Assembly (NCBI GenBank): GCA_036001465.1
Contig: DASYUH010000060.1
Location: forward strand, 1-64,000
DNA: 64,000 nucleotides
Source of the DNA: Candidatus Polarisedimenticolia bacterium
Lineage (GTDB): Bacteria; Acidobacteriota; Polarisedimenticolia; Gp22-AA2
Direction: 5' to 3'
Shown piece after piece: positions 16,594 through 23,384 of the stretch. Under the pieces are notes generated by a model, which worked only from the letters and a program-made list of their open reading frames with translations, searched no databases and had not been told where the DNA came from. Position numbers and translations under genes: made by a program. Every line of letters begins with the position of its first letter. The stretch's first letter is position 1.

Positions 16594-18024
16594 CTACCTC
16601 CGACCCGAGACCATCCCGTGTGCCTCTTCCTCTTTGGGAAACGGGACAGGATAACTGTTCGTGTAGCAGGCCGTGCAGAACGACCGGCTCTCGCCGACCG
16701 CCCGGTACATCCCTTCCAGGGACAGGTAGCCGAGGGAGTCGGCCCGGATGTACCTCCGGATCTCGTCCACCGTGTGGGACGAGGCGATGAGCTCGGAGCG
16801 CCGCGGCGTGTCGACGCCGTAGTAGCACGGCCCGACCGTGGGCGCCGACGAGATCCGCATGTGCACCTCGCGCGCCCCCGCCGATCGGACCATCGAAACG
16901 ATCTTGCGGCTGGTGGTGCCGCGCACGATCGAGTCGTCGATCAGCACGACCCGCTTGCCTTCCAGCAGCGCCCGCACCGGGTTGAGCTTCAGCCGCACGC
17001 CGAAGTGGCGGATCGACTGGCGCGGCTCGATGAACGTGCGCCCGACGTAATGGTTGCGCACCAGCCCGAACTCCAGGGGGATGCGGGATTCCTCCGAGAA
17101 GCCGAGGGCGGCGTACATCCCCGAGTCCGGCACCGGCACCACGACGTCGGCCTCGAGCGGCTGCTCGCGGGCCAGCTCGCGCCCCAGGCGCTTGCGGATC
17201 TCGTGCACGCCGCGGCCGAAGACCCGCGAGTCGGGACGCGAGAAGTAGACGTACTCGAAGATGCACTGCGACACGGGCTCCGGCGGGAACGGGCGGTACG
17301 ACTTCACCCCGGCGGAGCTGATCACGACCATCTCCCCCGGCTCGACGTCGCGCACGAAGGTCGCGTCGATGAAATCGAAGGCGCACGACTCCGAGCTGAT
17401 GATCTGCGCGTCGCCCAGCCTCCCGAGGGACAGGGGCCGGAAGCCGCGCGGGTCGCGCACCCCGATGATCCGGTCCCGCGCGATGAAGACGAGCGAGTAG
17501 GCTCCCTTCACCTGCTTCAGGGCGTCCACGATGGCGGCCTCGAGATCGTCCTGCCGCGAGCGCGCGATCAGGTGCAGGACGACCTCGGTGTCGCTGTTGG
17601 TGCGGAAGATCGAGCCGTCCTTCTCCAGGGCGTCGCGCAGGGAATAGGCGTTGACCAGGTTGCCGTTGTGGGCGATCCCCAGCTCCCCCTTGCAGGAGTC
17701 GATGAGCAGCGGCTGGGCGTTCACCAGGCTGCTCTTCCCGGCGGTCGCGTAGCGCACGTGCCCGATCGCCAGGTCCCCCTTCAGCCGCCGCAGCTGTTTC
17801 TTCTTGAAGATGCGCGCGACGTGCCCCATCCCCTTCTCCTCGTACAGTCGGTCGCCGCTCGAGGAGACGATCCCCGCCGACTCCTGCCCGCGGTGCTGCA
17901 GGCCGTGGAGTCCGAGATACGTCAGGTTGGCGGCTTCGGGGTGGTGGAAGACGCCGAACACGCCGCATTCATCGTGGAAACGGTCGTCGTCTTCCGTGCG
18001 GGACGTCGGGGGGGTCTGGGCCAA
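16594..18024 (-). CDS. purF: Amidophosphoribosyltransferase (iron-sulfur type)
   Basis: A glutamine PRPP amidotransferase of about 476 residues, first committed step of purine synthesis. The Ntn nucleophile is Cys20 in DECGVFGVF after a short propeptide; HRGQESAG and the PRPP loop VLIDDSIVRGTTSR are intact. Four cysteines in the contexts QCIFEYVYF, GPCYYGVD and FCTAC match the 4Fe-4S ligands of the Bacillus-type enzyme, implying oxygen-sensitive turnover. I prefer TTG 18024, which has a perfect AGGAGG five bases upstream. The ATG at 18045 overlaps a consensus TATAAT -10 box and has no ribosome site. It is apparently monocistronic. Confidence 0.95.
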   Translation of the reverse strand: MAQTPPTSRTEDDDRFHDECGVFGVFHHPEAANLTYLGLHGLQHRGQESAGIVSSSGDRLYEEKGMGHVARIFKKKQLRRLKGDLAIGHVRYATAGKSSLVNAQPLLIDSCKGELGIAHNGNLVNAYSLRDALEKDGSIFRTNSDTEVVLHLIARSRQDDLEAAIVDALKQVKGAYSLVFIARDRIIGVRDPRGFRPLSLGRLGDAQIISSESCAFDFIDATFVRDVEPGEMVVISSAGVKSYRPFPPEPVSQCIFEYVYFSRPDSRVFGRGVHEIRKRLGRELAREQPLEADVVVPVPDSGMYAALGFSEESRIPLEFGLVRNHYVGRTFIEPRQSIRHFGVRLKLNPVRALLEGKRVVLIDDSIVRGTTSRKIVSMVRSAGAREVHMRISSAPTVGPCYYGVDTPRRSELIASSHTVDEIRRYIRADSLGYLSLEGMYRAVGESRSFCTACYTNSYPVPFPKEEEAHGMVSGRR

Positions 18025-18043
18025 CCGGTCCTCCTGAGCGAGC

Positions 18044-18049
18044 ATTATA
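18044..18049 (-). promoter_or_regulatory. -10 box of purF
   Basis: A consensus TATAAT on the minus strand, 14 bases before the AGGAGG and TTG start of purF. No consensus -35 box is present; an 18-base perfect palindrome begins in that region. Confidence 0.55.
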
Positions 18050-18069
18050 CTTCGGATGAGGGATACCGC

Positions 18070-18087
18070 GGCCGCCCCGGGGCGGCC
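18070..18087. repeat. Perfect 18-bp palindrome upstream of purF
   Basis: GGCCGCCCCGGGGCGGCC is fully self-complementary. It spans the -35 to -55 region of the purF -10 box and lies 31 bases upstream of the next gene's stop. It could be a regulator site or a hairpin; no T-run follows. Confidence 0.5.
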
Positions 18088-18118
18088 ACGGGCGCGACTC
18101 GACCGCCACGGAAGGAGC

Positions 18119-19018
18119 CTACTCCCAGCCGTCCACGAGCCAGCGCGATCCCTTGCGGATCATGCGCAGGGTGCGCAGCCTGCCGTCGATCGGCCCCGGC
18201 TCCCCGATCACCGTTTCGTAAAAACGCACCCGGACCAGAGCGCCCGTCATCCCCTGGGGGGTCATCCCGAGAATCTGGTACGCCGCATGGACCCTGCCGC
18301 CCGACGGCGCGAACAGCGCCGCCAGCGCCTCGTCGCGGCCGGCGTACTTCTTGAGGAAGGCGTCGCTCAGGTTGCCCCGGGCCCCCGCCACCTCGCCACG
18401 GTGCCAGGCGCGCAGCACCATGCGCAGCACCGTGACGCCGTCCACGGACTCGCCGAACCGCAGCTTCTCCGACGAGGACAGCGCGAGATTGGCGACGCGC
18501 CACAGGCCGTCCTCGCGCTGCGTCAGCGTGATCGACTCGGTGCGCTTCTCGGTCGCCTCCCCCTGCTCGGCCCACAGGCTGCGCACGGAAGCGACGTAGC
18601 CCGGCGCCGCCGTGCCCGACGGCTTGCCGCCGGCCGGCCGGGGCTTCAGGTCCTTCTCCGTGAAATCGAAGGCCACCAGCCGGTTGGTCCTCTTGCCGTT
18701 GAACGGCGCCGAGTCATGGTTGAAGCGCGCCTGGAGACTGTCGGTCATGACCCCCTTCAGCTGCCGGAGCGTCCGGTAGTCGCGCGACGCCATGAACAGC
18801 TTCAGCGCCCCCCCGGCCGTGACCGACGGGTCATCCGCCGCCGGCGCGCCCGCCTCGTCCGGCGCGAGCTCCGGCGTCTCCGTCGCCTCCTCGCCCGGAA
18901 CGGCCGGCGTGGCCGAAGGAAGCTGGGCCGCCAAAGGCGGCGCGACCGCCAGCAGCACGGCGAAGGCCGCCATCCATCCCGCGCAGGACCCGGTCGTTCC
19001 GCGATTCAGTGTGCTCAC
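18119..19018 (-). CDS. Secreted protein of unknown function
   Basis: A 299-residue exported protein. The N-terminus from GTG 19018 has a charged start and the hydrophobic stretch MAAFAVLLAVAPPLAA ending in a signal-peptidase-like Ala-x-Ala site. A Pro/Ala/Glu-rich linker of about 40 residues follows. The remainder looks like two alpha/beta modules (about 75-190 and 195-299), each with alternating strands ending in ESITLTQREDGLWRVANL and RTLRMIRKGSRWLVDGW. Such D-G-x-W-R-V endings are common in NTF2-like or lumazine-binding-like domains, but I do not recognise the family. GAGG upstream supports GTG 19018 over GTG 19027. It is 94 bases upstream of purF on the same strand. Confidence 0.75.
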   Translation of the reverse strand: MSTLNRGTTGSCAGWMAAFAVLLAVAPPLAAQLPSATPAVPGEEATETPELAPDEAGAPAADDPSVTAGGALKLFMASRDYRTLRQLKGVMTDSLQARFNHDSAPFNGKRTNRLVAFDFTEKDLKPRPAGGKPSGTAAPGYVASVRSLWAEQGEATEKRTESITLTQREDGLWRVANLALSSSEKLRFGESVDGVTVLRMVLRAWHRGEVAGARGNLSDAFLKKYAGRDEALAALFAPSGGRVHAAYQILGMTPQGMTGALVRVRFYETVIGEPGPIDGRLRTLRMIRKGSRWLVDGWE

Positions 19019-19133
19019 GTCCCGCACCTCGTACCCGCCGTCCCGCGGACGGCGGGTTGCAGACGGTACCTTGCCACAACCGGCGCGTCAAGCATCTCGT
19101 CGTCCGCGCCAGGCGCCGGTTTCCGGGCGGCGC

Positions 19134-20492
19134 TCACTGCCTCTCGCTCGCGATGAACGCCTTGAGGCGCCGCTCGACCGCGGAGCGCATCGCCGCCGGA
19201 AAGCACAGGCGCTGGAGCTTGCGCGGCTCGTTCCGGATCGAGTCGATCAGCGGCGAGACGGTGCGCTCCGACATGTAGCCGACGATCCGGCCGCGCACGG
19301 CCAGGCCGATGTCCTCCGGCGCGGTGCCCATCCGGTCGGAGTAGGCCAGATCGTGGTACGGCAGATCGCTGGCGTCGTCCTCCAGCAGATAGTATCGAGG
19401 GTCCAGGCCCCGCCGGCGGAACCGGCCGTTGAGCTCCTCGATCGCCTGGCCGAACGCCTTGTGCCGCGTGTCGGCGGTCAGTCGCACCGTCTTGAAGAGG
19501 TGCCGGCGGGTGATCCGGTCGCACAGGTCGCGCAGGATCGGATCGACCTTCCCCTGCGGCGCCAGGGCCCATTCCTGAAAGGCCGACAGGAACAGCCAGT
19601 CGTCCAGCCGGAGATAGTCGTCGACCGCGAGATTGCCGCGCGTCTCGACCAGGCGACGGATCGACCCGGGGCAGGGATCCGGGAAGCGGCCGGTCTCGCC
19701 GTGCGCGTCCACCAGCCGCTGCAGCGCGGTGCGGATCATCTGCTCGGCCGAGCGACTGGTCTTGTGGTAATACACTTGTTGATACATGAGGTAGCGCCCG
19801 ATCACGAACTGCTCGGCCGCGTGGTATCCCTTCAGGCCGTTGATCGCCAGCGCCAATTCGCCATCCCGCCCGCCGCGCCGCGCCAGCCGCAGATTGGTCA
19901 GGATCCACTCGAGGTCGTACTTGCCGTAGGCGACGCCGGTCATGAACGAATCGCGCAGAAGATAGTCGAGTCGATCGGCGTCCAGCTGCGACGAGACGAT
20001 GTCCGACACGAAGGCCGGCCGGTAGGTGCGCCCGTACACCCCGAGGACCTCGTCCACCATGCCGGCCCGCCGCAGCAGGCGACCCACCTCGCCGCGCGCC
20101 TGCCTGATGATCAGGCGCGTCCACTCTTCGTGCCGGCGGTCGTTGAACACCTTCTCGTACAGGTGGGAGAACGGCCCGTGGCCCAGATCGTGAAGCAGGG
20201 CCGCCACGATCACCACCAGCCGGGTGCGCTCCAGCGCGCGCCCCTTCTGCTGCACCTGTCCGCCGGCCAGGAGCGAATCGAAGATGCGCCGGGCCATGTA
20301 GGCGACGCCGAGCGAATGGGTGAAGCGCGTGTGCTCGGCGCCGTGGAAGGTCAGAAAGAGCGCGCCCAACTGGCGGATGCGCCGCAGTCTCTGGAACTCG
20401 CGCGTGTTGATCAGATCGATGACGAGTTTTTCTCTCTCCTTGTCGAAGCCGATCGATCCGTGGACCGGGTCGCGCAGGTACTTGCTCGCCAA
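19134..20492 (-). CDS. HD superfamily phosphohydrolase (SAMHD1/dGTPase-like)
   Basis: A 452-residue metal-dependent phosphohydrolase. N-terminal L-R-D-P-V-H-G-S-I and LQR-type REFQRLRRIRQLG lead into the HD core: AEHTRFTHSLG (His59), LLHDLGHGPFSH (His101, Asp102) and QLDADRLDYLLRDS. This layout is typical of the SAMHD1/YdhJ-like group, which removes triphosphate from dNTPs or hydrolyses nucleotide-like substrates. The start is TTG at 20492 with GAGGAA four bases upstream; no ATG is available near the conserved N-terminus. It is flanked by unrelated secreted-protein genes. Confidence 0.9.
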   Translation of the reverse strand: MASKYLRDPVHGSIGFDKEREKLVIDLINTREFQRLRRIRQLGALFLTFHGAEHTRFTHSLGVAYMARRIFDSLLAGGQVQQKGRALERTRLVVIVAALLHDLGHGPFSHLYEKVFNDRRHEEWTRLIIRQARGEVGRLLRRAGMVDEVLGVYGRTYRPAFVSDIVSSQLDADRLDYLLRDSFMTGVAYGKYDLEWILTNLRLARRGGRDGELALAINGLKGYHAAEQFVIGRYLMYQQVYYHKTSRSAEQMIRTALQRLVDAHGETGRFPDPCPGSIRRLVETRGNLAVDDYLRLDDWLFLSAFQEWALAPQGKVDPILRDLCDRITRRHLFKTVRLTADTRHKAFGQAIEELNGRFRRRGLDPRYYLLEDDASDLPYHDLAYSDRMGTAPEDIGLAVRGRIVGYMSERTVSPLIDSIRNEPRKLQRLCFPAAMRSAVERRLKAFIASERQ

Positions 20493-20592
20493 GCAGTTCC
20501 TCGCTTTGGATCCGCCCCGGGAGGGGCGGGCATGGCGTCGCCGCCGGAGCGACAGGATACGCCAGGCGGGAAAGGCTCAAGGAAAGATTTTT

Positions 20593-21966
20593 TCAGGGGC
20601 AGGCCTCGCGTGTATCGAGGCGCCGGAAGCCGGCCGTCGTCCGTCCGTAGGATCCGGGGCTTCCGTTGGCGTCGATGAAGCGCGCCAGGTAGAAGAAGAC
20701 GTGGCCGGCGGGCGGATGGTCCGGCTCCGCCACGACGCCGCCCGCGCTGCGGCTCGCCAGGCAGACCGCCGGGGCGTCGAACGACAGGTCGAGGTATCCG
20801 GCCAGCTGCGCGATGTTCCGGATGTCGCCGCGGATCACGTCCACCGCCAGATCGGGCGGGGGCACGTAGGCCCGCAGTGTCCCATCGACGGCCCACCAGA
20901 TCCCGAAGGTCCGCATGAACAGGATCTGGTTCGAGTTCGAGTCCCACGCGTACATGGCGGCGCCGTCGTAGGCCAGCCCGCCCAGGTTGGGAAAGTCCGT
21001 CATGCCGGTGTCGATCGGATCGGACAGGAGAACGTCGTCGCCAGTGGGCGAGGGCTCGATGAAGTAGAAGGACCCCGTCGCCTCCGCCCCCAGGATCCCT
21101 TCGGGGGCGGCGTCGAGGGCCAGGATCCGGCCGGGCAAGGCCCTCTGCCACAGCTTCTGATGCGTGGACGGATCGATGGCGAAAAGCGTCGGGGGGCTCT
21201 CGTAGCTTCCGTACAGGACGCCGTCCAGGCAGGCCAGCCCCTCCAGGGGGGCGCTGCCGGGCGAGACGATCGGGCTCGGGAAGACGTCCAGGACGCGTCC
21301 CAGGAGATCGAGCTTGTAGATCCGCGGCACGATGTCACGCACCGCGGCATACAGGCTCGTCCCGTCGAATGCCAGACCCCGGACGTCGCCGCTCCCCGGG
21401 GCGATGAATTCCGACAGCGGGTCGCCGGTCTTCGGATCGATGAACACGATCCTGCGTCTCAGAAGATCGCTCATCGCCAGGCGGCCCGGCAGCGCCGTCA
21501 GCGCCGCGCTCTGCGTCAGGCGCTCGTACCCGCCGTGCAGCGTCGGCCCGTCCCACCCCGCGACTGGCCCCGGGGCGACGCTCAGCGTGAAGAAGGCGGT
21601 GTCGTTCACCAGGCCGTTGTTGCGCGCCCGCACCACCCCGTCGCCCGACGCCACGACGAGCGTGCCGAAATGGGTCTCGACGGGGCAGGTCGTGACGACC
21701 GGCAGGGCTCCGTCCCGGAACTGGATGTCGATCCCCCATCCCGGCTGCCCTCCCAGCTCGGGCTGCGGCCCCCACGCCATCGTGGCGCCCTGGAATTCAC
21801 AGGAGGACGTCGACAGGATGGATGCCGTCAGGACGACCGGATCGCCGGTGTCCGGGTCGGCCGGCTGGAGGGAAAACGCCTGGATCGAAACCGTGGCCAG
21901 GGCCGGCGCCGGGACTCCCAGGACAAGGCCGAGCGCCACGGTCCCAACCCCACGCCAGGCTCTCAT
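20593..21966 (-). CDS. Secreted protein of unknown function, beta-propeller-like
   Basis: A 457-residue exported protein. ATG 21966 has GGAGGGAG five bases upstream and starts a signal peptide (MRAWRGVGTVALGLVLG, ending APALA). Residues about 25-140 look like an immunoglobulin-like beta domain with a Cys pair. From about 150 on, repeated blocks such as GLAFDGTSLYAAV, GLACLDGVLYGSY, LAYDGAAMYAWD suggest a six- or seven-bladed propeller. I do not recognise a specific function. It has its own strong promoter. The end of the protein is separated by 100 bases from the HD phosphohydrolase gene. Confidence 0.75.
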   Translation of the reverse strand: MRAWRGVGTVALGLVLGVPAPALATVSIQAFSLQPADPDTGDPVVLTASILSTSSCEFQGATMAWGPQPELGGQPGWGIDIQFRDGALPVVTTCPVETHFGTLVVASGDGVVRARNNGLVNDTAFFTLSVAPGPVAGWDGPTLHGGYERLTQSAALTALPGRLAMSDLLRRRIVFIDPKTGDPLSEFIAPGSGDVRGLAFDGTSLYAAVRDIVPRIYKLDLLGRVLDVFPSPIVSPGSAPLEGLACLDGVLYGSYESPPTLFAIDPSTHQKLWQRALPGRILALDAAPEGILGAEATGSFYFIEPSPTGDDVLLSDPIDTGMTDFPNLGGLAYDGAAMYAWDSNSNQILFMRTFGIWWAVDGTLRAYVPPPDLAVDVIRGDIRNIAQLAGYLDLSFDAPAVCLASRSAGGVVAEPDHPPAGHVFFYLARFIDANGSPGSYGRTTAGFRRLDTREACP

Positions 21967-22003
21967 GGGACTCCCTCCGAGCCGCGCCGTTCCAGGTGAC
22001 CCG

Positions 22004-22032
22004 TATATACCCCCGGGGCGGGCACCGGTCAA
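22004..22032 (-). promoter_or_regulatory. Strong sigma-70-type promoter of the propeller-like gene
   Basis: On the minus strand TTGACC (22032-22027), exactly 17 bases, then TATATA (22009-22004). This leaves a leader of about 30 bases containing the GGAGGGAG ribosome site. Confidence 0.65.
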
Positions 22033-22129
22033 CCAGCGGCTGGGGATCCGGCCTCCTCCCTGTCACGCCGGGGCGAGGTTGTGCCTATCCCTCTCGAAGC
22101 CTGTTTCCATGGAGAAGGAGGTGATAGAA

Positions 22130-22252
22130 ATGAGCCGCGTGCTCCACCGCCTGCTGCCGGTCCTCGCCCTGATGGCGATCCCGGCGGCCGCCTGGGCCGC
22201 CGACAGGGCGCTTGCGGCGGCGAGTTGCTGCTGCCCACTTTGCTGCCCCTGA
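22130..22252 (+). CDS. Tiny exported Cys-rich peptide
   Basis: A 40-residue open frame preceded by AAGGAGGTGAT, a full-length match to the 16S anti-Shine-Dalgarno, eight bases before the ATG. A classic signal peptide (MSRVLHRLLPVLALMAIPAA, cleavage likely after AAWA) leaves a mature peptide of about 17 residues ending in CCCPLCCP. Five cysteines in eight residues suggest metal binding or redox cross-linking at the cell surface. The gene is 27 bases upstream of a sigma factor gene on the same strand and is the first gene of a three-gene unit. I know of no named family for it. Confidence 0.72.
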   Translation: MSRVLHRLLPVLALMAIPAAAWAADRALAAASCCCPLCCP

Positions 22253-22279
22253 ATCGGGGCCGGACCGACTGAAGACCGG

Positions 22280-22822
22280 ATGGACCGACCGACAGTCTCC
22301 GATCTGCAACGCCACATGGAACGGCTCGCCGACGGCGACCGCGCCTCGTTCCATCCGGTCTTCGCCGTTCTCTGGCCGTTCCTCCGCCGCTTCGCGGCCC
22401 GGCACCTCGGGCCCGAGGAGGCCGAGGATGCCGCGCAGGAGGCGCTCGTGAAGGTCTTCTTTCGTGCCTCCGAGTTCGACGCATCCCGCAGCGCCCTGGC
22501 GTGGGCCCTCGGCATCACCGCGTTCGAGATCAGGACGGCCCGACGCCGGCGGCAGCGCCGACGGGAGGAGTCCTCGCCGGCAGGAATCCTGGAAGCCGCG
22601 CGCGATGCGGCGCCGACCCCCGAGGCGGAGGCGATGATCAGGGACCTGGAGGCGACGCTCGGGGACGCTCTGGGTGCGCTGCGTCCTGAAGACGCCGAAA
22701 CCCTACGCCTGTACGCGCGCGGCGATCGGCCGGCGCTCGCCGCCGCGACCTTCCGCAAGAGAGTGGAGCGCGCCCTGGCCCGGCTGCGCGCCGTCTGGAG
22801 GACGACCGATGGACGACCCTGA
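22280..22822 (+). CDS. ECF-like RNA polymerase sigma factor
   Basis: A 180-residue sigma-70-family protein with the two-domain ECF layout. Region 2 covers about 20-95 (FLRRFAARHLGPEEAEDAAQEALVKVF, then WALGITAFEIRTARRR). A basic linker follows, and a region-4 domain ends in ATFRKRVERALARLRAVWR. Region 4 is shorter than usual: the stretch that normally forms the first helix of the helix-turn-helix is reduced to YARGDRPALAA. It overlaps the membrane protein gene by 14 bases, an arrangement typical of a sigma/anti-sigma pair. Its target promoters are unknown. Confidence 0.8.
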   Translation: MDRPTVSDLQRHMERLADGDRASFHPVFAVLWPFLRRFAARHLGPEEAEDAAQEALVKVFFRASEFDASRSALAWALGITAFEIRTARRRRQRRREESSPAGILEAARDAAPTPEAEAMIRDLEATLGDALGALRPEDAETLRLYARGDRPALAAATFRKRVERALARLRAVWRTTDGRP

Positions 22823-23345
22823 GACCGGGCTGATGGAGCGCGCCCGCCGCTCCTACGAATGGGGACGCCTCGCCGGCGCCACGCGCCTCAGCGTCCTGCT
22901 GCTGCCGGTGGTCTGGGCGGCCACGCTCTGCTGTCCCAATCCCGGCGGCACGCTCGCAGGCGGGGCCGGTCTCTTCGTGGTCGTCACGACCTGCCTGTGG
23001 CGCGGCCAGGACCTCCGCCGCGGAGTCCGGCCCGGCCTCGTCGCCGGCTTCGTCCCGCTCCTCCTGCCGATCCTCGTGCAGGCGATCGGGCACGTGTGCG
23101 TCCCCGGCCGCTGCCTGCTGTTCCCCGCGGTCTGCGGACTGGGGGGCCTCGCCGGGGGCGTCGCCCTCGGGATCCTGGCTCCGCACCCGCGGGATGGCCG
23201 AGGCATCCCCTTCGTCACCGCCTGCCTGATCGCCGCCCTCGCCGGATCGGTCGGGTGCCTGCTGTACGGACTCTTCGGGCTGGGAGTGATGGCCCTCGGC
23301 CTCGTGGTGGGGGCGGGTCCGGTCCTCGCGGCCCGCCGCGTCTGA
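22809..23345 (+). CDS. Cys-rich membrane protein, possible anti-sigma or sensor
   Basis: A 178-residue protein with a 25-residue charged cytoplasmic start and about six hydrophobic helices. It carries eight cysteines (41, 42, 62, 97, 102, 109, 139, 150), including a C-C-P at 41-43 that echoes the C-C-P ends of the exported peptide two genes upstream. Coupling to the sigma gene (14-base overlap) suggests it binds the sigma factor at the membrane and releases it in response to a metal or redox signal. This role is inferred from context; I recognise no family. Confidence 0.72.
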   Translation: MDDPETGLMERARRSYEWGRLAGATRLSVLLLPVVWAATLCCPNPGGTLAGGAGLFVVVTTCLWRGQDLRRGVRPGLVAGFVPLLLPILVQAIGHVCVPGRCLLFPAVCGLGGLAGGVALGILAPHPRDGRGIPFVTACLIAALAGSVGCLLYGLFGLGVMALGLVVGAGPVLAARRV

Positions 23346-23354
23346 CTTTCCCCC

Positions 23355-23384
23355 GGAACCCGGCCGAATCCTCGGACAGGCTCC
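23355..23384. repeat. Dispersed palindromic element, copy 2 (reverse orientation)
   Basis: Read on the minus strand: GGAGCCTGTCCGAG, then a loop, then TCGGCCGGGTTCC. It fills the gap between two convergent genes; its first base is part of the TAG stop of the hydrolase gene. It may act as a bidirectional transcript end. Confidence 0.7.

Noticed and set aside
18022-18045. ATG 18045 as the purF start
   Set aside because: It lies within the TATAAT box and lacks a ribosome site; TTG 18024 has AGGAGG at ideal distance. The choice is still a prediction.
22070-22100. TGTCACG followed 16 bases later by CCTATC as an ECF41-like promoter for the Cys-rich peptide gene
   Set aside because: The upstream box matches, but the expected CGTC box is absent, so autoregulation by the adjacent sigma factor is not supported by sequence alone.
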